DNA of 15,533 nt from contig JAVBWI010000022.1 in the NCBI GenBank assembly GCA_036677445.1, forward strand, positions 1 through 15,533, in the 5' to 3' direction. The notes under the pieces were generated by a model, which was not told the origin of the DNA, did not search any database, and saw only the letters and a list, made by a program, of their open reading frames with translations. Origin of the DNA: JAVBWI01 sp036677445. GTDB lineage: Bacteria > Bacillota > Clostridia > Christensenellales > CAG-138. Made by a program: the position numbers and the translations under genes. Of the stretch, positions 1 to 6,520 are shown piece after piece. Position 1 is the first letter of the stretch; every line of letters starts with the position of its first letter.

Positions 1-113
1 AGATGACGATCAAGCTGATCACGCCGATCGCTATTGAAGAAGGTTTGCGCTTCGCTATCCGCGAAGGCGGCCGTACGGTAGGCGCGGGCGTCGTATCCAG
101 CGTTATCGAGTAA
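1..113 (+). CDS. tuf: Elongation factor Tu, C-terminal end (partial)
   Basis: The first 113 bases encode the last 36 residues of EF-Tu, the GTPase that delivers aminoacyl-tRNA to the ribosome. The reading frame is open from the window edge and ends with TAA at 111-113. The visible segment includes GLRFAIREGGRTVGAGVV, the near-invariant end of domain 3 of bacterial EF-Tu, followed by the short tail SSVIE. The rest of the gene lies outside the window. A strong intrinsic terminator follows 28 bases after the stop, so tuf is the last gene of its transcription unit here. The identification rests on this very conserved C-terminal signature. Confidence 0.97.
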   Translation, partial: MTIKLITPIAIEEGLRFAIREGGRTVGAGVVSSVIE

Positions 114-141
114 GCTTCGCCTCAACATACTAAGCGGTACA

Positions 142-170
142 AAAAGCACGGCAGCAAATGCCGTGCTTTT
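142..170 (+). terminator. Intrinsic terminator after tuf
   Basis: Perfect 12-bp stem (142-153 with 159-170), 5-nt loop GCAAA. The stem ends in TTTT on the 3' side and starts with AAAA on the 5' side. It lies 28 bases after the tuf stop codon. Confidence 0.9.
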
Positions 171-181
171 AGCTTGTCGAA

Positions 182-364
182 AAAGTGCCGTCATACGGCA
201 CTTTCAGAGTATTGCCAACTCCCCTTGGGTGGCGAGGGGGACCGCAATCCCTCACAATCAAATCTGACGACATGTGCGTCAGATTTGCGGAAAAAAAGTG
301 CGTGAAAGCGCACTTTTAACCTACAGAAAACCCATCGGAAAAGTCCGCGGGACTTTGTCGATGG
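182..364 (-). repeat. Run of five hairpins, minus-orientation copy of a composite hairpin element
   Basis: No gene lies here. Five hairpins follow one another: 182-191/195-204 (perfect 10 bp, loop CAT); 211-215/244-248 enclosing 221-225/235-239; 260-269/277-286 (perfect 10 bp, 7-nt loop); 294-302/309-317 (perfect 9 bp); and 332-337/359-364 enclosing 340-346/350-356. Read on the minus strand, the 260-286 hairpin contains GACGCACATGTCGTCAG, which matches 16 of 17 bases at 14419-14435 on the plus strand. The hairpin order and the linkers GGGTTTT and GATT also match that region. The tuf terminator already ends transcription upstream, so these hairpins are not needed as its terminator. Confidence 0.65.
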
Positions 365-589
365 CCTGACACGGCAACACGCCGCGTTTGTGTTTCAACG
401 AATATTGCAGGCATAAAAATGCGGCAAGTATGTTGAACTGCGGTTTCATATACTGTTATCGGCCGAAGGACAAGTCTCCACATACCTTTTTCAGTATCAC
501 ATCTCATTTCCATGCAGGAACGTGCATAGAAATAGCTAAGTAATAGCGGATAACGCCGTGATTTTGCGCCATTGCAGAACATATTGCTA

Positions 590-645
590 AAACGGGTGAC
601 GGTATGCAGGTATAAACCCGTTTCTTGTGGCAATACTTACTGCAT
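590..645 (+). promoter_or_regulatory. Possible pseudoknot in the leader of the Myb-like gene
   Basis: Two complementary pairs cross each other. AAACGGGT at 590-597 pairs with ACCCGTTT at 616-623. ATGCAGGTAT at 604-613 pairs with ATAC at 633-636 plus CTGCAT at 640-645, with three unpaired bases between. The layout is that of an H-type pseudoknot, or of two exclusive hairpins, and it ends 13 bases before the ribosome binding site AGGGGAGAG. The rest of 366-673 contains no gene I believe in. I found no convincing -35/-10 pair there; a TATACT at 449-454 lacks a good partner. Confidence 0.35.
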
Positions 646-673
646 CCAAAGTATGACAGGGGAGAGATCAAAT

Positions 674-1609
674 ATGACTGTTCAAAACCAGCAATACACA
701 CAGCAACACTCCGCCCGTCTGGGATGGAGCACCGAGGAGGATGCTTTGCTGTTCGAGGCCGTACGCAATGCCCGCGCAGAAGGTGCACCGCTCAAGGCGG
801 TGTTCGATGAAGTAGCGGAGCGTACAGGCCGCAGGCCCAACAGTATCCGCAATTACTATTATGCCCGTGTGAAGCAGGGCGGCGACGAAAGCGCGCAGAT
901 GCCGCACAATCCGGCGTTCGTTCCCTTCAGCGAGGAGGAGATTCACAAACTGCTCAGCACCGTATTGAACGCGCAGACACGCGGCATATCCGTCCGCGCC
1001 TGCACGCTGCAGATGGGCAACGGCGATAATCGCGCCATGCTTCGCTACCAGAACAAATACCGTTCACTCTTGAAGAGCAACCCGGCGCTGGTGCGCCGCG
1101 TCGCGCAGGAAATGCGCGAGCAGGGTATCCCGGCATTTGATCCGTTTGAAAAAGCGGCGCCCGTGCGCCGTGCGGGAAGGCCGCGTAAGCAAAGCGGCAG
1201 CCTGCTCGATGTGGTGGGCGGCGTCGTCAACCAGCTCGACCGTGTGGAAGGCCTGGATGTTTCCGCCTTCTTCGAAAGCCTCGGTGCGCTCGCGGTATCC
1301 GCAGCCAAGGGCGCGGCGGCCCAGCAGCGCCTGCAGGCCATCAGCGGCAGTGAGGATACCGCGTTGCTTCTTGAAGAAAATCAGGAACTCAAGGCGCAGC
1401 TCAACGGCCAGAAGCAGGAACTCTGTGCCCAGCGCGAGCGGTTTTCCACGCTGCTTGGGTACTTCCGGCAGCTGATGGATGTCAACCGCGAGTTTTTGGG
1501 CATGACCTCCGTGACCAAGGTAAGCAGCCTGAGCAACTATATCCGCGAGCTTTCCCGCAATGTAGAGGATTGCGAGAAGTGGATGTATGAAGTTACTCCG
1601 ATGGCGTAA
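674..1609 (+). CDS. Myb/SANT-like DNA-binding protein with AT-hook-like motif and coiled coil (RsfA-like)
   Basis: The predicted protein has 311 residues. ATG 674 is chosen because AGGGGAGAG lies just upstream and the protein begins MTVQNQQYTQQ; an in-frame ATG at 572 would have to read through the leader hairpins. Residues 16-67 form a Myb/SANT-like helix bundle (GWSTEEDALLFEAV, then RRPNSIRNYYYARVK) like that of RsfA, a prespore regulator of Bacillus. Residues 83-131 look like a second, weaker SANT-like repeat (FSEEEIHKLLSTVL). A basic RRAGRPRK stretch at 165-172 resembles an AT-hook. Residues about 225-262 are rich in E, Q, L and K and likely form a coiled coil for dimerisation. A transcription factor or nucleoid-type DNA-binding role is inferred. 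The target genes are unknown. A hairpin terminator follows directly. Confidence 0.75.
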   Translation: MTVQNQQYTQQHSARLGWSTEEDALLFEAVRNARAEGAPLKAVFDEVAERTGRRPNSIRNYYYARVKQGGDESAQMPHNPAFVPFSEEEIHKLLSTVLNAQTRGISVRACTLQMGNGDNRAMLRYQNKYRSLLKSNPALVRRVAQEMREQGIPAFDPFEKAAPVRRAGRPRKQSGSLLDVVGGVVNQLDRVEGLDVSAFFESLGALAVSAAKGAAAQQRLQAISGSEDTALLLEENQELKAQLNGQKQELCAQRERFSTLLGYFRQLMDVNREFLGMTSVTKVSSLSNYIRELSRNVEDCEKWMYEVTPMA

Positions 1610-1614
1610 GATGG

Positions 1615-1640
1615 TCAAAAAAGTGCTGGGCACTTTTTGA
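1615..1640 (+). terminator. Terminator hairpin after the Myb-like gene, also a copy of the AAAAAAGTG hairpin family
   Basis: AAAAAGTGC (618-626 of the second kb, i.e. 1618-1626) pairs with GCACTTTTT (1630-1638) across a TGG loop, five bases after the stop region. It works as an intrinsic terminator by form. Its outer arm and the downstream CAGAAACC (1646-1653) also match the hairpin at 294-317 with its own CAGAAAACC (324-332), so it may be a partial copy of the composite hairpin element. Confidence 0.75.
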
Positions 1641-1750
1641 GTTTGCAGAAACCGCATGTACGGGTTGAATTCGCTAATGGTGAATACCGTGTTCTAAACC
1701 GAGGACATTGGAAATAGGAATGTAATGAGGTCAAGTGGTTCGTTTCGTGC

Positions 1751-1783
1751 AAAGAGGCTGCCGCGTTATGCGGCAGCCTCTTT
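1751..1783. terminator. Strong hairpin between the Myb-like gene and ygfK, probable terminator of the ssnA-ygfK operon
   Basis: Perfect 14-bp stem AAAGAGGCTGCCGC (1751-1764) with its complement at 1770-1783, loop GTTAT. It lies 55 bases beyond the ygfK stop on the minus strand and is symmetric enough to stop transcription from both sides. The stretch between 1641 and 1750 contains no gene I can support. Confidence 0.75.
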
Positions 1784-1812
1784 GCTGTGAGGAAGAAAAA
1801 GGAGAGTGAAGT

Positions 1813-1842
1813 ATGCCCCGCGCGTACTCGGGACGGACTTAG
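1813..1842 (+). other. 9-codon ORF behind a strong Shine-Dalgarno sequence, antisense to the ygfK end
   Basis: AAAAAGGAGAG is followed eight bases later by ATG at 1813, which opens a frame of only nine codons (MPRAYSGRT) ending in TAG at 1840-1842. It overlaps the last codons of ygfK on the other strand. It may be chance or the truncated start of a lost gene. I see no family similarity. Confidence 0.2.
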
Positions 1843-4832
1843 AGGATGTATCCATAGTCCGTGAGCACAGCCCACAGAAGGGCTTCGAAATCGCGGTTTA
1901 GGCCGGTATCCGCATCGTCGAGGTTTACGTCCCTGACTTCGCCGTCCAGCCGTACACGGAAGCGCTTTGCGCCAAGCGGCAGGAAACCCGTGTTTTTGCT
2001 GTCGTCAAAATCCCGCTCGGTGTGGAACAGCGTGGGCTTCACGAGGTAGGGCGCGTCGTCGTAGGGACAGAATACGGCGCAGTTGCCGCACTCATTGCAC
2101 ATGCGGTCCACATGCAGTATCTGCCGCTGGGCCATGCCCGGCACGCGGATGGCGAGGTTGGCGCGGTTGGGGCAGACCTGCGTGCAGATCTCGCAGGAAA
2201 GGTTGCAGTTCAGGCAGCGCTCGTTTTCGCGAGCGGCGTTGTCATATTCCTTGAGTATGCCGTTCTTTTTGCGGCAGTCCGCAGGGTCCGGGCAGGCCGA
2301 TTCGGGAATATCGTATTCCGGGCGGTACCCGAGTATATGGTCGGCAGCGCGCTGCGCGTCGGCGATGGCCTCCACGACGGTGGCGGGGCCGCGGTTCGCG
2401 TCGCCCAGCACATATACGCCGGGCAGGCTGGTCTCCAGCGTTTGCGGGTTGACCAGCGCGTGGCCGCGTTCGTTCACCGCAATGCCGTTTTCTGTAAAGA
2501 GCGTCTGATCCACGCGTTCGCCTACGGCGGCAACGAGCAGGCTGCACGGCAGTTTTACGATTTCATCCGTCTCGACCGGCGTGCGGCGGCCCGAAGCATC
2601 CGGCGTTCCCAGAGTCATCTTTTTGCAGGTCAGCGTTTTGTCCGCAAGCGAAACGGGGCTTAACAGCTCGCAGAATTCCACGCCCTCCTGCAGGCAAAGC
2701 TGCAGCTCTTCATCATCGGCGGGCATATACCGCTTGCTTCTTCTATAAACCACGCGCACTTTTTCCACGCCGGGCAGGCGTTTTGCGGCGCGCGCGGCGT
2801 CCATGGCGGTATTGCCGCCGCCTACGATGCAGACGTTTTTGCCCACGGCGCCTATGCTTTCCTCCCGGCAGGCCACGAGGAAAGCCAGCACGTTCATGGC
2901 TTCGCCCGCTTCAAGCTTCAACCGGCCCGGCGCCCAGGCGCCAAAGGCGCACAGTACATAGTCGTACCCCTGTTCGCGCAGTTCCGCAATAGAAGGCGCA
3001 GGCGCGCCCAGCTTGAAACGAACGCCCATTTTTTCCACCAGCTGCACGTCGCGGTCGACGCTGTGGCCGGAAATGCGGAATTCGGGCACCACATACCGTA
3101 CGATGCCGCCGAGCTTCTCGCGCTTTTCAAACAACGTGACAGGCATTCCTGCCCGGCCCAGGAAGTACGCCGCGGAAAGCCCGGCGGGTCCGCCGCCGAT
3201 GACCGCCGCGCGCTGTGAATGGGTCATGACCGGGGTTTCCCGCTCGCCCAGCAGCGCCTCATATCCGCCGCGTGCGGCTTCCAGCTTGGCGTTGCGTATG
3301 CGTACGGACTCCTCGTAATGGCCGCGGTTGCACTTGCCCATGCAGAAATGCGCGCAGATGCGGCCGGTGATAAAGGGCAGCGGGTTCGTTTGGGTGATCA
3401 CGCGCAGCGCCTGTAAGTACTTGCCCTGGCCGACAAGGCTGATGTATTCGGGGATATCCTGCCCGATGGGGCAGCCGCTTGTACACGGCGCCGTAAAGCA
3501 GGAGGCAAGTGGCAGCTTTTTCTCCAGCTTGCGCGAGGGCGCGGGCTTCATCGGCTTTGTGTGGTGCGGGTCGGTCAGCGCCGCCTGCGCGAGCTTGGAA
3601 ACCCGCGCCACGCTCACGCCGGTAAACGCGCGGTACTCGCGGCCGCTCAATTCTTCGGCAAGCTGCAGCATGCGCTGGTAACCGCCGGCCTTCAATACGG
3701 TGGTGGCCACCGTAATGGGCCAAATACCCGCTTCGAACAAATGGGAGATATTGAACGCGTCCGCGCCGCCGGAAAACGAGAGCCGCAGGCGTCCGTCAAA
3801 CTGCGCGGTGAGGCGGTTGGCCATTTCTATGGTCAAAGGATAGAGCGCGCGGCCGCTCATATACATTTCGCCGCTCGGAAGCTCCCTGCGCGTGACGTCC
3901 ACCGGGAAGGTGTTGGAAAGCTTCAGGCCGAAGTCCACGCCATGCGCCGCAGCCAGCTTGCGCAGGCGTTTGAACATGGGCACGGCGTCCTTATACTGCA
4001 GGTCCTCGCGGAAATGATGATCGTCAAATTGGATATAATCGTAGCCCATGGCATCGAGCGTGCGCCGCGCGGTCTCATAGCCGAGTATCGTGGGGTTGCA
4101 CTTGACGAAGGTGTGCAGCTTTTTCGTCTCGATCAGGTACGACGCGATACGCTCGATCTCCTGCGGCGGGCAGCCGTGCAGCGTGGAAAGCGTGATGGAA
4201 GTACATACGCGCGGGTTGACGCTTTCAACAAACCGGGCGTTGACATGCTCGAACAGCCGCAGGTTGTCCAGCACCCACGCCTTGCACGCCTGAAATGCGG
4301 GCGTATTGGAAGCGTCCTTCAGCCCTTCGATAAACCGGTCGATCTTTTCGGAGGTGATGCCCGCGTAATCGTAGCCCACGCTCATGTTGAACACAAACCC
4401 GTCCGCGTCGCCCAGGCCGTATTCGCGCGAAAGCAGCTTGCACACGAACCACGCCTTGACGTATTCGTCGAGCGCCTGCTCCACCGTAAGCTCGGTGGAC
4501 CATTCGCAATTGTAACCCTCGTCCGCCGCCAGTATGCAGGGGCGGGGCACGCACTTGCTCAACTCCTCGCCGTCCATGATCTGCACGGTTTTGAGTTCGA
4601 AAAAGCGCGACCCTGCGTAATACGCCGCCGCGATGTTCTGCGCAAGCTGCGTGTGCGGGCCCGCCGCCGGGCCGAACGGCGTTTCAATAAACTCGCCGAA
4701 CAGCGGCAGCTTTTTGCCCTCCCGGGCGATATACGGCCGTTCCACGCCGAACACCGCGTTTTCCTGCGCATGCTCGGTCAGTATCCATTTCATCAGATCC
4801 CCAAAGGGGATGGGCGTCATTCTTTCAGACAT
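1839..4832 (-). CDS. ygfK: YgfK-type flavin/iron-sulfur oxidoreductase (putative selenate reductase subunit family)
   Basis: The protein has 997 residues, close to E. coli YgfK (about 1030). Start ATG (4832) has GGAGG eight bases upstream. Residues 1-420 resemble a dihydroorotate-dehydrogenase-like TIM barrel. Residues 445-501 carry the GltD-like N-terminal iron-sulfur cysteines C445, C450, C454, C493, C497 and C501. An FAD-binding GGGPAG lies at 546-551 and a second nucleotide-binding GGGN at 671-674. The C-terminus has ferredoxin-like ligands C873, C876, C880, C883, C887 and then C912, C915, C918, C922. Together these give an electron-transfer flavoprotein like dihydropyrimidine dehydrogenase and the small glutamate synthase subunit. 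It is cytoplasmic, with no membrane segments. The true substrate of the family is unsettled; the selenate reductase name comes from genetics in E. coli. ssnA lies 56 bases upstream in the same operon. Confidence 0.93.
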   Translation of the reverse strand: MSERMTPIPFGDLMKWILTEHAQENAVFGVERPYIAREGKKLPLFGEFIETPFGPAAGPHTQLAQNIAAAYYAGSRFFELKTVQIMDGEELSKCVPRPCILAADEGYNCEWSTELTVEQALDEYVKAWFVCKLLSREYGLGDADGFVFNMSVGYDYAGITSEKIDRFIEGLKDASNTPAFQACKAWVLDNLRLFEHVNARFVESVNPRVCTSITLSTLHGCPPQEIERIASYLIETKKLHTFVKCNPTILGYETARRTLDAMGYDYIQFDDHHFREDLQYKDAVPMFKRLRKLAAAHGVDFGLKLSNTFPVDVTRRELPSGEMYMSGRALYPLTIEMANRLTAQFDGRLRLSFSGGADAFNISHLFEAGIWPITVATTVLKAGGYQRMLQLAEELSGREYRAFTGVSVARVSKLAQAALTDPHHTKPMKPAPSRKLEKKLPLASCFTAPCTSGCPIGQDIPEYISLVGQGKYLQALRVITQTNPLPFITGRICAHFCMGKCNRGHYEESVRIRNAKLEAARGGYEALLGERETPVMTHSQRAAVIGGGPAGLSAAYFLGRAGMPVTLFEKREKLGGIVRYVVPEFRISGHSVDRDVQLVEKMGVRFKLGAPAPSIAELREQGYDYVLCAFGAWAPGRLKLEAGEAMNVLAFLVACREESIGAVGKNVCIVGGGNTAMDAARAAKRLPGVEKVRVVYRRSKRYMPADDEELQLCLQEGVEFCELLSPVSLADKTLTCKKMTLGTPDASGRRTPVETDEIVKLPCSLLVAAVGERVDQTLFTENGIAVNERGHALVNPQTLETSLPGVYVLGDANRGPATVVEAIADAQRAADHILGYRPEYDIPESACPDPADCRKKNGILKEYDNAARENERCLNCNLSCEICTQVCPNRANLAIRVPGMAQRQILHVDRMCNECGNCAVFCPYDDAPYLVKPTLFHTERDFDDSKNTGFLPLGAKRFRVRLDGEVRDVNLDDADTGLNRDFEALLWAVLTDYGYIL

Positions 4833-4863
4833 GGCGGTTTTTCCTCCTTATGTCGTAAGTACT

Positions 4864-4882
4864 TTGGAGGCGGGGCCTCCAA
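4864..4882 (-). other. Intercistronic hairpin between ssnA and ygfK
   Basis: Perfect 8-bp stem TTGGAGGC/GCCTCCAA (4864-4871, 4875-4882) with a GGG loop on the plus strand. It occupies the 56-base gap between the two genes. There is no U-tract after it on the minus strand, so it looks more like an mRNA-processing or stability hairpin than a full terminator. Confidence 0.5.
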
Positions 4883-4888
4883 TAGATT

Positions 4889-6220
4889 TTATCCGTTCAA
4901 TTGCTTCCACAGCTTGGTGGTCAGCTCCAGCGTTTTGGCGTTGATTGCTTCCTCGTCGCAGCAAAGGAGCTCCCTGTCCTTCATCAGCACGCGTCCGTTG
5001 GCGACGGTATGGATGCACTGCTTGCCGCTCATGCCGAACATGATGTGTCCGTCTGCATTGAAGCTGCCAAAGGGCGTATACGTCTTGTAATCGAACACTG
5101 CCACATCCGCCGCTGCGCCGGGCGTGAGCAAGCCAAGCGGCGCATCGAACGTGCGCGCGCCGATCTTGCGGTTGCCGTCAAAAAGCATGGAGGTGACCTC
5201 CATCCAGCCCACGTTGGGCAGGCAGGCGTTGTGCTTCTGAATGCAGTTGGCGACCTTGAGACTTTCGAGCATATCGTTGGTGTAGGCGTCGGTGCCCAGG
5301 CCCAGCAGTATGCCCTTTGCGTACATCTGCAGCACCGGCGAGCAGCCCACGGCGTTAGACATATTGCTTTCGGGATTGTTGACCACCATGGTGTCGGTCG
5401 CCTTTAAAATATCCATTTCCGCGGGACTCATGTGGATGCAGTGGCCCGCTATGGTCTTCTCGCCTAAGATGCCCATATCGTGCAGGCGGTGCGCGGTGCG
5501 TTTGCCGTAATGCTGCAGCGAATCGTACACGTCGTTCATGCCCTCGGCCACATGGATGTGGAAGCCCGCGCCATCCGGTTTCTCCGCAACGCACTTTTCC
5601 AGCGTCTTGTCCGAGAGCGTGAACGCGGCGTGCAGGCCGAACATGGCCTTTACCATATCGCTGTTCTCGTTTTGCGTGTACTTGATGAAATCCGCATTCT
5701 CGCGAATAGCGGCGGCGCATTTTTCCTCGCCGTCGCGGTCGGAGACTTCGTAGCACAGGCAGGTGCGCACACCCAGCTCGCGTGCGACGTCGGCGATGGC
5801 GAACAGGCTCCCTTCGATCTCGCCGTAGCTTGCGTGATGGTCGTAAAGCGTGGTGACGCCGTTTTTTATGCTGTCCATATACGTCTGGTACGCGCTGTAG
5901 CGCGTTCCTTCCACATTCAGGTGCCGGTCGATGTTCCACCACATGCCGTCTAATATTTCATAAAAATTTGTGGGGTTGTATCCGTTTATGGAAAGCCCGC
6001 GCGCAAACGCGCTGTAAATATGGCTGTGCGCGTTGATAAGGCCGGGCATGATGACGCCGCCGCGCGCATCCAGGAATTCCGCTTCAGGGTATTTTTTCCG
6101 AAGCGCCGCATTTTCGCCGACTTCACCGATGCGTGTACCGTCGCACAGCACCGCGCCGTTTTCGTAATAGGTACCGTTCTCGTCCCTTGTCAAAAGCTTT
6201 CCGTTTCCTATGAGCAGCAT
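4889..6220 (-). CDS. ssnA: SsnA-type putative aminohydrolase (amidohydrolase superfamily)
   Basis: The protein has 443 residues, matching E. coli SsnA (442). I chose ATG 6220 because AAGGAGG precedes it and the protein begins MLLIGNGKLLTRD, the usual short beta-sheet start of this family; a start further upstream at 6331 would run through the terminator hairpin. Metal-site residues are visible in order: H65 and H67 in NAHSHIYS, H223 in GFHIHVAEG, H260 in AGHCIH, and D311 in GLGTDAYTND. The NPESNMSNAVG motif at 282-292 is typical of chlorohydrolase, guanine deaminase and SsnA relatives. Hydrolytic deamination of a purine-like or other heterocyclic substrate is inferred; the real substrate is not known. 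It is the first gene of the ssnA-ygfK operon, the same pair found in E. coli with xanthine-dehydrogenase-like genes. No such partner genes are in this window. Confidence 0.93.
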   Translation of the reverse strand: MLLIGNGKLLTRDENGTYYENGAVLCDGTRIGEVGENAALRKKYPEAEFLDARGGVIMPGLINAHSHIYSAFARGLSINGYNPTNFYEILDGMWWNIDRHLNVEGTRYSAYQTYMDSIKNGVTTLYDHHASYGEIEGSLFAIADVARELGVRTCLCYEVSDRDGEEKCAAAIRENADFIKYTQNENSDMVKAMFGLHAAFTLSDKTLEKCVAEKPDGAGFHIHVAEGMNDVYDSLQHYGKRTAHRLHDMGILGEKTIAGHCIHMSPAEMDILKATDTMVVNNPESNMSNAVGCSPVLQMYAKGILLGLGTDAYTNDMLESLKVANCIQKHNACLPNVGWMEVTSMLFDGNRKIGARTFDAPLGLLTPGAAADVAVFDYKTYTPFGSFNADGHIMFGMSGKQCIHTVANGRVLMKDRELLCCDEEAINAKTLELTTKLWKQLNG

Positions 6221-6288
6221 GCTTTCTTCCTCCTTATAGCCGGATATGTCTGTAGAATGCCCGATTTGACAACCTGGTAACGACGATG

Positions 6289-6333
6289 AAAAAAAAGAGC
6301 GCCGTCCCGTTCGTTTCCAACGGGAAAACACTC
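6289..6333 (-). terminator. Intrinsic terminator inside the ssnA leader
   Basis: On the minus strand, GAGTG (6329-6333) pairs with CGCTC (6297-6301). The inner CCCGTT/AACGGG pairs extend it to a stem of about 15 positions with one mismatch, and eight uridines follow (6289-6296). It lies 68 bases upstream of the ssnA start, between promoter and gene. That position points to regulated premature termination. Confidence 0.85.
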
Positions 6334-6406
6334 ACCGCAAACCCTGCAAAGGGAAGCTTGAGTGATAGTTACAGCCCGTGCGCACAGCACTTCCTTGCAG
6401 CTATCA
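6331..6406 (-). promoter_or_regulatory. Structured 5' leader of ssnA: candidate riboswitch or attenuator
   Basis: Downstream of the ssnA promoter the minus-strand RNA can form a closing stem TGATAG/CTATCA (6401-6406 with 6363-6368) around about 32 nt of GC-rich sequence. A second hairpin follows at once, with CTCA (6359-6362) pairing TGAG (6331-6334) and an inner CCCT/AGGG (6350-6353, 6342-6345). The TGAG strand shares three bases with the 5' arm of the terminator, so the second hairpin and the full terminator compete. This is the standard layout of a transcription-terminating riboswitch. From memory, a candidate RNA motif named after ssnA has been reported from comparative genomics; I cannot test for a match here. 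The ligand is unknown. Confidence 0.6.
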
Positions 6407-6419
6407 GTCAACGATACAA

Positions 6420-6448
6420 TTGAAGACGCTATTATTCAGTGGTATTAT
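6420..6448 (+). promoter_or_regulatory. Promoter of the GNAT gene, overlapping the ssnA promoter
   Basis: TTGAAG (6420-6425), 17-base spacer, TATTAT (6443-6448). The expected start is about 6455, giving a leader of roughly 65 nt before ATG 6521. The -10 occupies the same bases as the -10 of the opposite ssnA promoter. Confidence 0.6.
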
Positions 6449-6473
6449 AACATAGCGGGAAAAGCCTGTGCAA
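6444..6473 (-). promoter_or_regulatory. Promoter of the ssnA-ygfK operon
   Basis: On the minus strand: TTGCAC (6468-6473), 18-base spacer, perfect TATAAT (6444-6449), preceded by TG one base away (extended -10). It predicts a start near 6437 and a leader of about 215 nt in front of ssnA. Confidence 0.8.
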
Positions 6474-6520
6474 TAGGCGGGCGCCCTGAAGCCAAAAAAA
6501 TAACGAGGGAGATCAAAAAA

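Noticed and set aside
316..633. 105-aa minus-strand frame upstream of the Myb-like gene
   Set aside because: It crosses hairpins and the leader of the next gene, has no ribosome site and no domain-like sequence.
572..673. 34-residue N-terminal extension of the Myb-like protein
   Set aside because: It would be coded by the paired leader segments, and ATG 674 has the only good ribosome binding site.
3561..5090. 509-aa plus-strand frame opposite ygfK and ssnA
   Set aside because: It is a shadow of GC-rich coding DNA, spans two real genes and their gap, and shows no family motif. The opposite strand carries clear enzyme motifs.
6331..6406. Classical purine (guanine/adenine) riboswitch upstream of ssnA
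   Set aside because: The conserved three-way junction and loop sequences of that class are not visible, so only an unassigned leader is claimed.
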